Assembly: GCA_031259935.1 (NCBI GenBank)
Contig: JAIRKV010000041.1
Span: forward strand, 1-11,115
DNA length: 11,115 bases
Reading direction: 5' to 3'
Source: Prevotellaceae bacterium
GTDB taxonomy: Bacteria; Bacteroidota; Bacteroidia; Bacteroidales; UBA932
In this document: positions 1 to 6,510 of the stretch, piece after piece
Position numbering within the stretch: position 1 is the stretch's first letter
How the letters are laid out: each line of letters opens with the position of its first letter
Made by a program: the position numbers and the translations under genes
Notes under the pieces: generated by a model
What the model saw: only the letters and a program-made list of their open reading frames with translations
Database searches by the model: none
Told to the model about the DNA's origin: nothing

Positions 1-4
1 AAAA

Positions 5-112
5 CGTCATTGCGGGTGCAGCCCCAGGAGCAATATTAATCAGTTCATAAAATGTAGTTATCAATATTTCTAAAAATTACTAAACCGCTCCCGCTGCACT
101 CCCTGCAATGAC
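5..112. repeat. Composite inverted repeat (REP/MITE-like), arms GTCATTGC...GCAATGAC
   Basis: Two G/C-rich arms face each other around an A/T-rich centre. The left arm (5-34) begins CGTCATTGCGGGTGCAGC. The right arm (85-112), read on the minus strand, begins GTCATTGCAGGGAGTGCAGC. The outermost 8 bases of the arms (6-13 and 105-112) are perfect reverse complements, and the arms stay similar inward through GTGCAGC and GGAGC. The core matches the CGTCATTGCGAGGAGCGCAGC type of short interspersed repeat known from many bacterial genomes. There is no ORF inside. I infer a non-coding, possibly non-autonomous repeat unit; the exact ends are uncertain because the window begins next to it. Confidence 0.6.
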
Positions 113-127
113 AATTAAAGATTTAAA

Positions 128-167
128 GCACGTCATTTCATTCTTCGCAATGACGTGCTGATTTTTT
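128..167 (+). terminator. Repeat-derived hairpin plus T-tract, possible terminator
   Basis: GCACGTCATT (128-137) and AATGACGTGC (149-158) form a perfect 10-bp stem with an 11-base loop. Three bases later comes a run of six T (162-167). The shape fits a rho-independent terminator reading rightward, for a gene that would lie left of the window. The hairpin is built from the same GTCATTGC-type repeat seen elsewhere here, so it may be a mobile repeat that only resembles a terminator. Confidence 0.45.
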
Positions 168-186
168 ATTCGTAATGAGCGACTGT
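136..186 (+). repeat. Interspersed repeat, copy A (core GCAATGACGTGC + TTTTTTATTCGTAA)
   Basis: This stretch shares several blocks, in the same order and orientation, with 10721-10797: TTTCATT, GCAATGACGTGC (147-158), TTTTTTATTCGTAA (162-175) and CGACTGT (180-186). Between the second and third blocks this copy has 3 bases, while the other copy has 26. It overlaps the hairpin at 128-158. Confidence 0.65.
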
Positions 187-208
187 GTAATTTTTAAATT
201 TTTTATCC

Positions 209-240
209 GTTAGTATATAATTCGTAAATTTTATACTAAC
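209..240. promoter_or_regulatory. 9-bp inverted repeat over the carA promoter, candidate operator
   Basis: GTTAGTATA (209-217) and TATACTAAC (232-240) are perfect reverse complements, 14 bases apart. The right arm runs into the candidate promoter box TAACTTTG (237-244). An inverted repeat covering the promoter is a typical placing for a dimeric repressor or activator site, but no regulator is encoded nearby and A/T-rich DNA gives such repeats by chance fairly often. It could also be just a hairpin. Confidence 0.4.
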
Positions 241-244
241 TTTG
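237..244 (+). promoter_or_regulatory. Candidate Bacteroidota -7 promoter box upstream of carA
   Basis: TAACTTTG matches the Bacteroidota -7 consensus TAnnTTTG. No clear TTTG/TTG -33 element is visible at the usual spacing. Transcription would begin near position 251, giving a leader of about 118 bases before carA that contains the small ORF at 267-365. Confidence 0.5.
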
Positions 245-266
245 CACAGTTTTAAAATATAATTGC

Positions 267-365
267 ATGAATGTAGAACATTACAAAGTACCCGAATACA
301 GAATATTAGATGCACCGTCCTTTATTTGCGCCGTTTTTATGCCTGCAATTTTTTATGTTTGTTAA
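267..365 (+). CDS. Small leader ORF upstream of carA (32 codons)
   Basis: An ATG ORF of 32 codons begins MNVEHYKVPEYRILD and ends ...FYVC, with its TAA at 363-365, three bases before the carA ATG at 369. It starts about 16 bases after the expected transcription start. The C-terminal half is hydrophobic (roughly ICAVFMPAIFYV). I do not recognise a family. It could be a translated leader peptide that couples to or regulates carA translation, or a chance ORF in the 5' leader. No run of Arg codons or other clear attenuation signal is present (one Arg only), so arginine-responsive stalling is not supported by composition. Confidence 0.3.
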   Translation: MNVEHYKVPEYRILDAPSFICAVFMPAIFYVC

Positions 366-368
366 AAT

Positions 369-1451
369 ATGAAAGTAAAATTAATTCTTGAAAACGGCAA
401 GCAGTTTGATGGCATATCGTTTGGCTACGAACAGCCCGTTTCGGGCGAAGCGGTTTTTAATACTGCAATGTGCGGTTATCCCGAAAGCCTTACGGACCCA
501 TCATATATCGGAGAAATTCTTTCGCTTGCATATCCGCTTGCCGGAAACTACGGAGTACCGAAAAATGACATTGGAACCGACGGACTGTCACGTTTTTTCG
601 AATCCGAAAAAATTCATGTGCAGGCGCTTGTCGTATCCGATTATTCCGAAAATTATTCTCACTGGAATGCAAACGAAAGTTTGAGCAGCTGGCTTAAACA
701 GCAAAAAATTCCGGCAATATCAAATGTTGATACCCGCGCCCTTACGAAACTTTTGCGCGAAAATGGCAGTATGCTCGGACAGATAGTCTTCGGCGATGAT
801 GCTCCCGTTTCCAAAATTTACAATCCCGCCGCCGAAAATCTTGTAGCCCGTGCATCATGCAACGGTATTATGCGCTACAACGAAGGCGGCGAATATAAAA
901 TAGTGCTTGTCGATTGCGGTGTTAAACACAATATTATACGCTGTTTGCTTAAACGAAACGTTGAAGTTATACGCGTGCCGTGGAATTATGACTTTACGCA
1001 GACCGATTATGACGGACTTTTTATTTCAAACGGACCGGGCAACCCCGAACACTGTACCGAAACAGTAGAAAATATCCGCAAAATATTGAATAAAAATAAG
1101 CCTGTTTTCGGAATTTGCATGGGAAATCAACTGCTGGCGCTGGCAAGCGGAGCAAAAACCTACAAACTGAAATACGGACATCGCAGCCACAACCAGCCAG
1201 TACAAATGCTTACCGACAAACGCTGTTTTGTAACCTCGCAAAATCATGGCTATGCCGTCGACAGCACTACACTGGGTAACGAATGGCAGCAACTTTTTGT
1301 AAACCTCAACGATGGAACAAACGAAGGAATTTGCCATAAAACAAAACCTTTCTTTTCGGCACAGTTTCATCCCGAAGCGGCAAGCGGACCCGTTGATACC
1401 GAATTTCTGTTTGATGAATTTTTGAAAAAAATATCCGAATCAAAAATATAA
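369..1451 (+). CDS. carA: Carbamoyl-phosphate synthase small (glutaminase) subunit
   Basis: CarA hydrolyses glutamine and passes ammonia to the large subunit CarB, which makes carbamoyl phosphate for pyrimidine and arginine synthesis in the cytoplasm. The protein has 360 residues, close to the usual length of the family. Residues 1-150 form the CarA N-terminal domain, with CGYPESLTDPSY at 35-46 and ISNVDTRAL at 117-125. Residues about 176-355 form a class I glutamine amidotransferase domain: oxyanion region NGPGNPE (221-227), nucleophile Cys250 in FGICMGNQ, and the His334/Glu336 pair in FHPEAASGP. The catalytic triad is intact. The ATG at 369 begins the protein at the expected MKVKLILENG. A promoter candidate lies at 237-244 and a leader ORF ends just upstream. 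CarB, often the next gene, is not in this window; the neighbour is iorB after a repeat-bearing gap. Confidence 0.96.
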   Translation: MKVKLILENGKQFDGISFGYEQPVSGEAVFNTAMCGYPESLTDPSYIGEILSLAYPLAGNYGVPKNDIGTDGLSRFFESEKIHVQALVVSDYSENYSHWNANESLSSWLKQQKIPAISNVDTRALTKLLRENGSMLGQIVFGDDAPVSKIYNPAAENLVARASCNGIMRYNEGGEYKIVLVDCGVKHNIIRCLLKRNVEVIRVPWNYDFTQTDYDGLFISNGPGNPEHCTETVENIRKILNKNKPVFGICMGNQLLALASGAKTYKLKYGHRSHNQPVQMLTDKRCFVTSQNHGYAVDSTTLGNEWQQLFVNLNDGTNEGICHKTKPFFSAQFHPEAASGPVDTEFLFDEFLKKISESKI

Positions 1452-1476
1452 CTTAATGAATAAAAAAACAAAACAA

Positions 1477-1521
1477 CGTCATTGCGAGGAGCGCAGCGGC
1501 TAATAATTTAAAGATTTAAAG
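1477..1521 (+). repeat. Interspersed repeat between carA and iorB
   Basis: CGTCATTGCGAGGAGCGCAG (from 1477) is the best match in the window to the common CGTCATTGCGAGGAGCGnAGC bacterial repeat and shares its first bases with the arm at 5-34. It is followed by AATTTAAAGATTTAAAG (1505-1521), nearly the same as AATTAAAGATTTAAAG at 112-127, which follows the repeat arm there. The shared flank suggests that both sites carry the same extended element rather than a chance motif. Confidence 0.6.
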
Positions 1522-1537
1522 AAATAATAAACAAAAA

Positions 1538-1554
1538 AATTCGTGTAATTCGTG
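1538..1554 (+). repeat. Short direct repeat AATTCGTG x2
   Basis: AATTCGTG occurs at 1538-1545 and again at 1547-1554, one base apart, in the leader of iorB. It could be part of the same intergenic repeat or a binding site with 9-bp spacing. Nothing in the sequence decides between these. Confidence 0.4.
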
Positions 1555-1590
1555 GACAAAAAACAGAGAACAAATAAAAATAAAAATAAA

Positions 1591-2178
1591 ATGAAAACAG
1601 ATATAATATTAGCAGGAGTCGGAGGGCAGGGAATACTGTCGATAGCGGCGGCGATAGGGCTTGCCGCAGTTGAAAGCAAACTGTTTATCAAGCAGGCGGA
1701 AGTTCACGGAATGAGCCAGCGCGGCGGCGATGTACAGTCGAATCTGCGAATTTCGGACAGGGAAATATATTCGGATTTGATACCTTTGGGACAAGCCGAT
1801 ATGATTTTGTCGATAGAACCGCTGGAATCGTTGCGGCATGCTCCGTATCTGAGCAAAAACGGAAGAATAATTACAAACAGTACGCCTTTTATCAACATCC
1901 CGAATTATCCGGATATTGAGGCGGTTCTCGGCGAAATCGGAAAAAATCCCGCCAACATAATCATTGATGCCGATACGGTTGCAAAAAATGCAGGTTCGCC
2001 GCGTTCGGTCAATATGGTAATGCTTGGAGCCGCATCGCACTTTATCAATATAGATTTTGAAAAAATAAAAAACGCCGTAGGCAACCTGTTTTCGGCAAAA
2101 GGCGACGGCATTGCAGCCGTCAATATCAAAGCGCTGCAGGCAGGACGCGATGCCGCAGAAAACGGCGCAGGCAAGTAA
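1591..2178 (+). CDS. iorB: Indolepyruvate:ferredoxin oxidoreductase, subunit beta
   Basis: IorB is the small subunit of an oxygen-sensitive enzyme that oxidatively decarboxylates aryl-pyruvates from aromatic amino acids to aryl-acetyl-CoA, or runs in reverse, with ferredoxin as electron carrier. From the ATG at 1591 the protein has 195 residues, the usual size. It is a single pyruvate:ferredoxin oxidoreductase gamma-type domain: nucleotide/CoA-binding-like loop AGVGGQGIL near residues 8-16, the signature VHGMSQRGGDVQSNLR around residues 38-53, and a Ser-Val-Asn-Met stretch near residue 140. A GTG at 1552 would add 13 Lys/Asn-rich residues lying in the A-rich leader; I reject that start because the conserved domain begins at MKTDIILAGVGGQG. 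IorA, the catalytic TPP/iron-sulfur partner usually encoded alongside, is absent here. The serine hydrolase gene follows after 35 bases. Confidence 0.9.
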   Translation: MKTDIILAGVGGQGILSIAAAIGLAAVESKLFIKQAEVHGMSQRGGDVQSNLRISDREIYSDLIPLGQADMILSIEPLESLRHAPYLSKNGRIITNSTPFINIPNYPDIEAVLGEIGKNPANIIIDADTVAKNAGSPRSVNMVMLGAASHFINIDFEKIKNAVGNLFSAKGDGIAAVNIKALQAGRDAAENGAGK

Positions 2179-2213
2179 ATTAACGGTAAATAAACTGAAA
2201 AAAAATAAATAAA

Positions 2214-3413
2214 ATGATGAAAAAAATTTTAACAGCAGTAGCGCTGTGCATATTTGCAGTGCAGGGCATGTCGCAGTTGCAGCGGATTGAGCCCGAGTCT
2301 GTCGGCATGAACGCCGAAAAACTGAAAAATGCCGACATGATCATTCGCGAATCAATAGAACGCAACGAGATTCCGGGCGCAGTGCTTGCCGTTGTGCGCA
2401 ATGGAAAAATGGCTTACATAAAGGCTTACGGCAACCGTCGGGTTTATCCCGATACCCTGCCAATGACAGAAAACACGGTGTTCGACATGGCTTCGGTAAG
2501 CAAATCAATGTCTACCGCAATTTGCGCAATGATTCTTCTGGAACGGGGAAAAATACGCCTGAACGATAATGTTCGCCTTTACATTCCGGAATTTAAAGGC
2601 TGGGAAAACGAAAATGGACGCCCGACGGATATAAAAATAATTGACATCCTTACCCATACTTCGGGCTTGCCGCCCTATGCCGATGTCGATGAGGTAAAGG
2701 CAAAGTACGGAGCGCCCAACAGAGATGGACTGATTGAACACATAGCGACATGCAAGCGCGATTTTGCTCCGAAAACGAATTTTCAGTACAGTTGCCTGAA
2801 TTTTATCACGCTGCAGCGGATAATCGAAAACGTATCGGGGCAGGATTTGGACGTTTTTGCCAAAGAAAATATTTTCGACGTTCTGGATATGAAACATACC
2901 GATTATAACCCTGCGGGCGAAACGCTTGCGCTTTGCGCTCCGACGGAAAGGCAGGCGGATGGAAGCGTTCTGACGGGAAAGGTACACGACCCTCTGGCGC
3001 AGATAATGAACGGTGGAATTTCGGGAAATGCAGGCGTTTTTTCCAGCGCCGATGATATTGCAGTTCTTGCCGCCGCACTGCTGAATAATGGCAAATCGGT
3101 ATTAAACGATAAACGCATTTTAAGCCCGCTGACCGTAAAATTAATGCGCACAGTACCCGAATCCGTTAAAAAATTCGGACGTACGCCCGGCTGGGATATT
3201 TATTCTCCGTATGCATCAAATAACGGCGATCTGTTCGGGCTGAATACTTTCGGACATACGGGCTACACGGGAACTTCGCTGATTATCGACCCTGATACAA
3301 ATACAGCCGTGATTTTGCTGACCAACAGGGTTCATCCCGAAGACAAAGGCAGTGTGGTTCGTCTGCGCGCTCTTGTAGCAAATGCAGTGGCAGGCGCAAT
3401 AGAAGATTTTTAA
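2214..3413 (+). CDS. Secreted serine hydrolase, beta-lactamase/PBP4*-like family
   Basis: This is a penicillin-recognising-type serine hydrolase; members act as esterases, D-amino-acid peptidases, carboxypeptidases or class C beta-lactamases, so the substrate is open. The 399-residue protein starts with a signal peptide (KK, then hydrophobic LTAVALCIFAVQ, likely cleavage near residues 19-21), so it is probably exported to the periplasm. The nucleophile motif is Ser94-Val-Ser-Lys97 (SxxK). The second motif is Tyr192-Ser-Cys rather than the Tyr-x-Asn of true class C enzymes, and the third is His348-Thr-Gly350 in place of Lys-Thr-Gly. This pattern fits an esterase or peptidase better than a beta-lactamase. 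Two ATGs stand in tandem (2214 and 2217); either may start it. It lies 35 bases after iorB, perhaps cotranscribed without obvious shared function, and converges with the DAHP synthase gene. Confidence 0.9.
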   Translation: MMKKILTAVALCIFAVQGMSQLQRIEPESVGMNAEKLKNADMIIRESIERNEIPGAVLAVVRNGKMAYIKAYGNRRVYPDTLPMTENTVFDMASVSKSMSTAICAMILLERGKIRLNDNVRLYIPEFKGWENENGRPTDIKIIDILTHTSGLPPYADVDEVKAKYGAPNRDGLIEHIATCKRDFAPKTNFQYSCLNFITLQRIIENVSGQDLDVFAKENIFDVLDMKHTDYNPAGETLALCAPTERQADGSVLTGKVHDPLAQIMNGGISGNAGVFSSADDIAVLAAALLNNGKSVLNDKRILSPLTVKLMRTVPESVKKFGRTPGWDIYSPYASNNGDLFGLNTFGHTGYTGTSLIIDPDTNTAVILLTNRVHPEDKGSVVRLRALVANAVAGAIEDF

Positions 3414-3475
3414 CTGTTACCGTGATAAAAAGGCGTGAGCGGCTCGTTTCTTTCGCAATGCTTTACGGTATCAGT

Positions 3476-4534
3476 TTAAGGTTTATTCATAACATCATTT
3501 TGGCGGCTTATGCTTTCGTTGTGAATGGTATTAAGAATTGTGCGGATAAACGATTCGCTCAGGTCGAGCCGTTTTGCGCGCGACAAAATTCTTTCCATAA
3601 TATTCCTCCAGCGCTGCTCCTGATAAATTGAAACATTGCAGGTTGATTTCAGTCTTCCTATTTCTTCGGCAAGTTTCATTCTTCGACTGAATAACTCGAA
3701 CAGGTCGGAATCAATCTGGTCGATTTCCGAACGGAATTTACTCAGCGAATATTCAAATATTGAATTTTCGTAGTATTCGTTTCGCCATTTCAGCGAATCA
3801 AGCAGCACATTCAGTTCATCGGGCGTGATTTGCTGACTGGCATCGCTCCATGCGGCATCAGGGCAGATATGAGATTCAATCATCAATCCATCGTAATTCA
3901 AATCGGCGGCTGTTTGAGATACTTTAAACAGGTTTTTGCGATTGCCGCATATATGCGATGGGTCGCAAATCATTTTTATTTCGGGGAACTGCCGTTTAAT
4001 ATCAAAAATCAAATGCCATAAAGGCACATTGCGATATTCGCTGTATCCGCAGGTAGAAAAACCGCGATGTACAAGCCATATATTTTCTATTCCTCTTGTG
4101 TGCGCAATCCGTTCTATTGCGCCGGTCCATAACGACAGGTCGGGGTTTACGGGATTTTTTATTAAAACTTTAGCCTGACTGCCTTTCAATGCGTTTGCAA
4201 TCTCTTTTACGCTGAACGGATTTACGGTTGTACGCGCTCCAATCCACACATAATCTACTTCATGCAAAAGCGCTTTGTGAACATGTTCGGCGTTTGCCAC
4301 TTCAACGGCTGTGGGCAAGCCTGTGATTCGTTTTGCCGCTTTGAGCCAGATTAATCCAAGTTCTCCGACTCCTTCGAACGACTCGGGGCTGGTGCGCGGT
4401 TTCCATATTCCCGCACGCAAAATATTCACCTTTTGCGTTTCGGCAAGTTTTTTGCACGTTACTATTGTTTGTTCTTCTGTTTCGGCGCTGCATGGTCCCG
4501 AAATTATTACAGGGCGTTTCATCTTGTTAAACAT
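3476..4534 (-). CDS. Bifunctional DAHP synthase / chorismate mutase (type II)
   Basis: The protein joins two steps of aromatic amino-acid synthesis: condensation of phosphoenolpyruvate and erythrose 4-phosphate to DAHP, and rearrangement of chorismate to prephenate. Residues 1-250 are a KdsA-like (AroA-beta type) DAHP synthase: GPCSAE (13-18), RAGIWKPRTSPESFEGVG (40-57), KNPVNPD (126-132), HRGF (156-159), metal-site DPSH (191-194) and ESH (220-222). Residues about 264-345 are an AroQ-type chorismate mutase helix bundle, with Arg268, the SRRMKLAEEIGRLK helix (283-296) and Gln345 at the expected catalytic places. The order (DAHP synthase first, mutase last) is the Bacteroidota form, where the mutase often also serves control by prephenate. 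Start ATG 4534 gives 352 residues; Met5 (4522) is an alternative. It is the last gene of the leftward operon, 40 bases after the RHH-like gene. Confidence 0.94.
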   Translation of the reverse strand: MFNKMKRPVIISGPCSAETEEQTIVTCKKLAETQKVNILRAGIWKPRTSPESFEGVGELGLIWLKAAKRITGLPTAVEVANAEHVHKALLHEVDYVWIGARTTVNPFSVKEIANALKGSQAKVLIKNPVNPDLSLWTGAIERIAHTRGIENIWLVHRGFSTCGYSEYRNVPLWHLIFDIKRQFPEIKMICDPSHICGNRKNLFKVSQTAADLNYDGLMIESHICPDAAWSDASQQITPDELNVLLDSLKWRNEYYENSIFEYSLSKFRSEIDQIDSDLFELFSRRMKLAEEIGRLKSTCNVSIYQEQRWRNIMERILSRAKRLDLSESFIRTILNTIHNESISRQNDVMNKP

Positions 4535-4574
4535 TAATTATACATAAACTATAACTCGTTAATATCTTCATTTA

Positions 4575-4787
4575 TTAAAACAGTGTCGGATGATCTTCTT
4601 CCAGTTTTTGCAGAATGGTTGATATTATTGCTTCTCTGAAAAATTTTGTTTTTTTTGTAATTTTATACTTGCAACAAAAATTCATAATAACTCCCATTTC
4701 CATGTCGTTAAACATCAAGGTTTGACGATGTATTCGTTTTGCTTTTTTTAAAACAGCAGGTTCTATTTTCTTTTTTTTGTTTGCCAT
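4575..4787 (-). CDS. Small putative ribbon-helix-helix protein, function unknown
   Basis: A 70-residue protein with a very basic start (MANKKKKIEPAVLKKAKRIHR) followed by a segment that could be one beta strand and two helices: QTLMFNDMEMGVIMNFCCKYKI (22-43), then KKTKFFREAIISTILQKLEE (45-64), ending DHPTLF. Strand plus two helices plus a Lys/Arg-rich arm is the layout of ribbon-helix-helix DNA-binding proteins, and conserved small proteins ending in a similar acidic-HPTLF tail occur in Bacteroidales, to my recollection. The call rests on pattern only. It starts 3 bases after the SulP stop codon, implying translational coupling, and lies 40 bases before the DAHP synthase gene. It might regulate this operon; that is inference. 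Confidence 0.6.
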   Translation of the reverse strand: MANKKKKIEPAVLKKAKRIHRQTLMFNDMEMGVIMNFCCKYKITKKTKFFREAIISTILQKLEEDHPTLF

Positions 4788-4790
4788 GTT

Positions 4791-6470
4791 TTATTTTATA
4801 TAACTGTTTCCTTTTTCTACCGCTTTGCTTATGTGGTCGCAAATATTTTCTTCGCCTATTTTGTCCGCCAGTCCTGATGTAACAAGCATTTGCCGCACGC
4901 GTTCGTTTACTCCCGACAGCACAATCACTATACCTTCGGCTTTCGACAGTCGATACAGGATTTCGAGATTTCGCAAGCCTGTAGAATCCATAAACGGCAC
5001 TTTTCTCATTCTGATTATTCTTACTTTCGGTTTGTCGCCGATAACTTTCATGTATGCATCAAATTTATTTGCAATTCCAAAGAAAAAAGGTCCGTCGATT
5101 TCATAAACTTCAACGCCTTTTTTCAGAGCAAGTTTTTCTTCTTCGCGGTATATTTCCTTTTCCTGCGACAGGTCGAGCATATCCGTTGTAACCGACACGT
5201 TGCTTACTTCAATCATGCGGCGCATGAACAGCAGCATTGCAAGCAGCAAGCCTATTTCAATGGCGATTGTCAAATCAAAAAGTGTTGTAATCAGAAATGC
5301 GGTTATCAATACCGTTGCGTCCGATTTTGAGTTTCGCAGCAGCGACCGAAAAGTTCGCCATTCGCTCATGTTGTACGACACAATCACCAGAACGCCGGCA
5401 AGACAAGCCATTGGAATGTATTTGGCAAGAGGAACAAGAAAAAGCATTATCAGCAAAAGTACAGCCGCATGAATGATTCCTGCCACGGGGCTTCGTCCGC
5501 CGTTGTTAATATTTGTCATTGTGCGTGCAATAGCGCCCGTTACAGGTATTCCGCCGAAAAACGGAACAGCAATGTTTGCCGCTCCCTGAGCAATAAGTTC
5601 GGTATTTGAATTATGACTGTCGCCGATAACGCCGTCGGCAACAGTGGCAGAAAGCAGCGATTCTATTCCTCCAAGCATTGCTATCGTGAATGCCGAAGGC
5701 AGCAGTTGATTCAGTTTTTCCATTGACGGCAAGTCAAATCCCGTAAATTTTATACTTGCGCTCAAATCGGGAAATTTATCGCCTATGGTTGTTATTTCAG
5801 ATATGTTTGCGTAATTTTTAAGCAGATACGTAATAGCCGTTACAAGCAAAATGGCAACGAGCGAACCCGGTATTTTTTTCAGAAATTTCGGAGTGATTAT
5901 TATAAGGAAAATACTTAAAAAACTTAATCCAAAAGCCATAAAATTAATATTTCCCAGATTTTTAAAATATACTTCCCATTTCGAAATAAAATCTCCCGGC
6001 ATGTTATTTATCGACAAGCCCAGCAAATCGTTTATCTGTGTCGAAAAAATAGTGAGAGCAATACCGCTTGTAAATCCGACAATGATAGGATAGGGGATAA
6101 ACTTTATTATGGTTCCGAGTTTCAGAAAACCCATTAACATCAAAATAATTCCCGCGATGACTGTAGCCATAGCCAGCCCCGAAACTCCAAGTTCGGGATT
6201 TGCCACGATACCGAAAACAACAATTATAAATGCGCCTGTCGGTCCGCCTATCTGCACATTTGAACCACCCAGAAACGAAACGATAAATCCACCGATAATT
6301 GCAGTAATCAAACCCTGTTCGGGACTTACGCCCGACGCTATGCCGAAGGCTATGGCAAGCGGTAATGCCACAATTCCGACTATCAACCCTGCCATTAAAT
6401 CGGCAATGAATTTGTCTTTTGTGTAATTTCTTAATGTTACGAACAGTTTCGGCTTAAAATTCAAAAGCAT
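4791..6470 (-). CDS. SulP-family anion transporter with C-terminal STAS domain
   Basis: An inner-membrane secondary transporter of the SulP/SLC26 family; bacterial members move sulfate, bicarbonate, C4-dicarboxylates or other anions, and the substrate cannot be set from sequence. From ATG 6470 it has 559 residues. About residues 28-420 form the membrane core, with the typical first helix GLIVGIVALPLAIAFG (28-43), GPTGAF (76-81), and a later GGIPVTGAIART block (306-317). Residues about 453-555 form the cytoplasmic STAS domain with the conserved Asp495-Ser-Thr-Gly498. The reading frame can be extended to a TTG at 6485, but family proteins start at MLLNFKPKLF, so I take the ATG. A promoter box lies at 6503-6510, about 33 bases upstream. 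No carbonic anhydrase or sulfur-assimilation gene is beside it. It leads an apparent operon with the RHH-like gene and the DAHP synthase gene. Confidence 0.92.
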   Translation of the reverse strand: MLLNFKPKLFVTLRNYTKDKFIADLMAGLIVGIVALPLAIAFGIASGVSPEQGLITAIIGGFIVSFLGGSNVQIGGPTGAFIIVVFGIVANPELGVSGLAMATVIAGIILMLMGFLKLGTIIKFIPYPIIVGFTSGIALTIFSTQINDLLGLSINNMPGDFISKWEVYFKNLGNINFMAFGLSFLSIFLIIITPKFLKKIPGSLVAILLVTAITYLLKNYANISEITTIGDKFPDLSASIKFTGFDLPSMEKLNQLLPSAFTIAMLGGIESLLSATVADGVIGDSHNSNTELIAQGAANIAVPFFGGIPVTGAIARTMTNINNGGRSPVAGIIHAAVLLLIMLFLVPLAKYIPMACLAGVLVIVSYNMSEWRTFRSLLRNSKSDATVLITAFLITTLFDLTIAIEIGLLLAMLLFMRRMIEVSNVSVTTDMLDLSQEKEIYREEEKLALKKGVEVYEIDGPFFFGIANKFDAYMKVIGDKPKVRIIRMRKVPFMDSTGLRNLEILYRLSKAEGIVIVLSGVNERVRQMLVTSGLADKIGEENICDHISKAVEKGNSYIK

Positions 6471-6502
6471 CTTATTTATTTTCAATTTTATTTTATAACC
6501 TG

Positions 6503-6510
6503 CAAATTTA
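6503..6510 (-). promoter_or_regulatory. Candidate -7 promoter box for the SulP operon
   Basis: On the minus strand this reads TAAATTTG, matching TAnnTTTG. Transcription would begin near 6496, giving a leader of about 26 bases before the SulP ATG at 6470. This supports the ATG start over the TTG at 6485. No clear -33 element was found. Confidence 0.5.

Noticed and set aside
1552..1590. GTG start giving a 13-residue N-terminal extension of IorB
   Set aside because: The extension is Lys/Asn/Thr-rich, encoded by the A-rich leader, and starts within the AATTCGTG direct repeat. The conserved domain begins at the ATG at 1591.
2214..3413. Serine hydrolase as a true class C beta-lactamase resistance gene
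   Set aside because: The third motif is His-Thr-Gly and the second is Tyr-Ser-Cys, unlike the Lys-Thr-Gly and Tyr-x-Asn of AmpC enzymes. An esterase or peptidase role is more likely.
3414..3475. Bidirectional terminator between the convergent serine hydrolase and DAHP synthase genes
   Set aside because: Only weak pairings are visible (TACCGT at 3418 with ACGGTA at 3465, GAGC-G-GCTC at 3437) and none has a proper loop plus T-run, so no terminator is called.
3422..3631. 69-codon plus-strand ORF after the serine hydrolase gene
   Set aside because: Most of it is antisense to the well-supported chorismate mutase domain, and its translation shows no domain.
6471..6485. TTG start giving a 5-residue extension of the SulP protein
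   Set aside because: The ATG at 6470 matches the family start MLLNFKPK and fits the promoter box at 6503-6510 with a 26-base leader.
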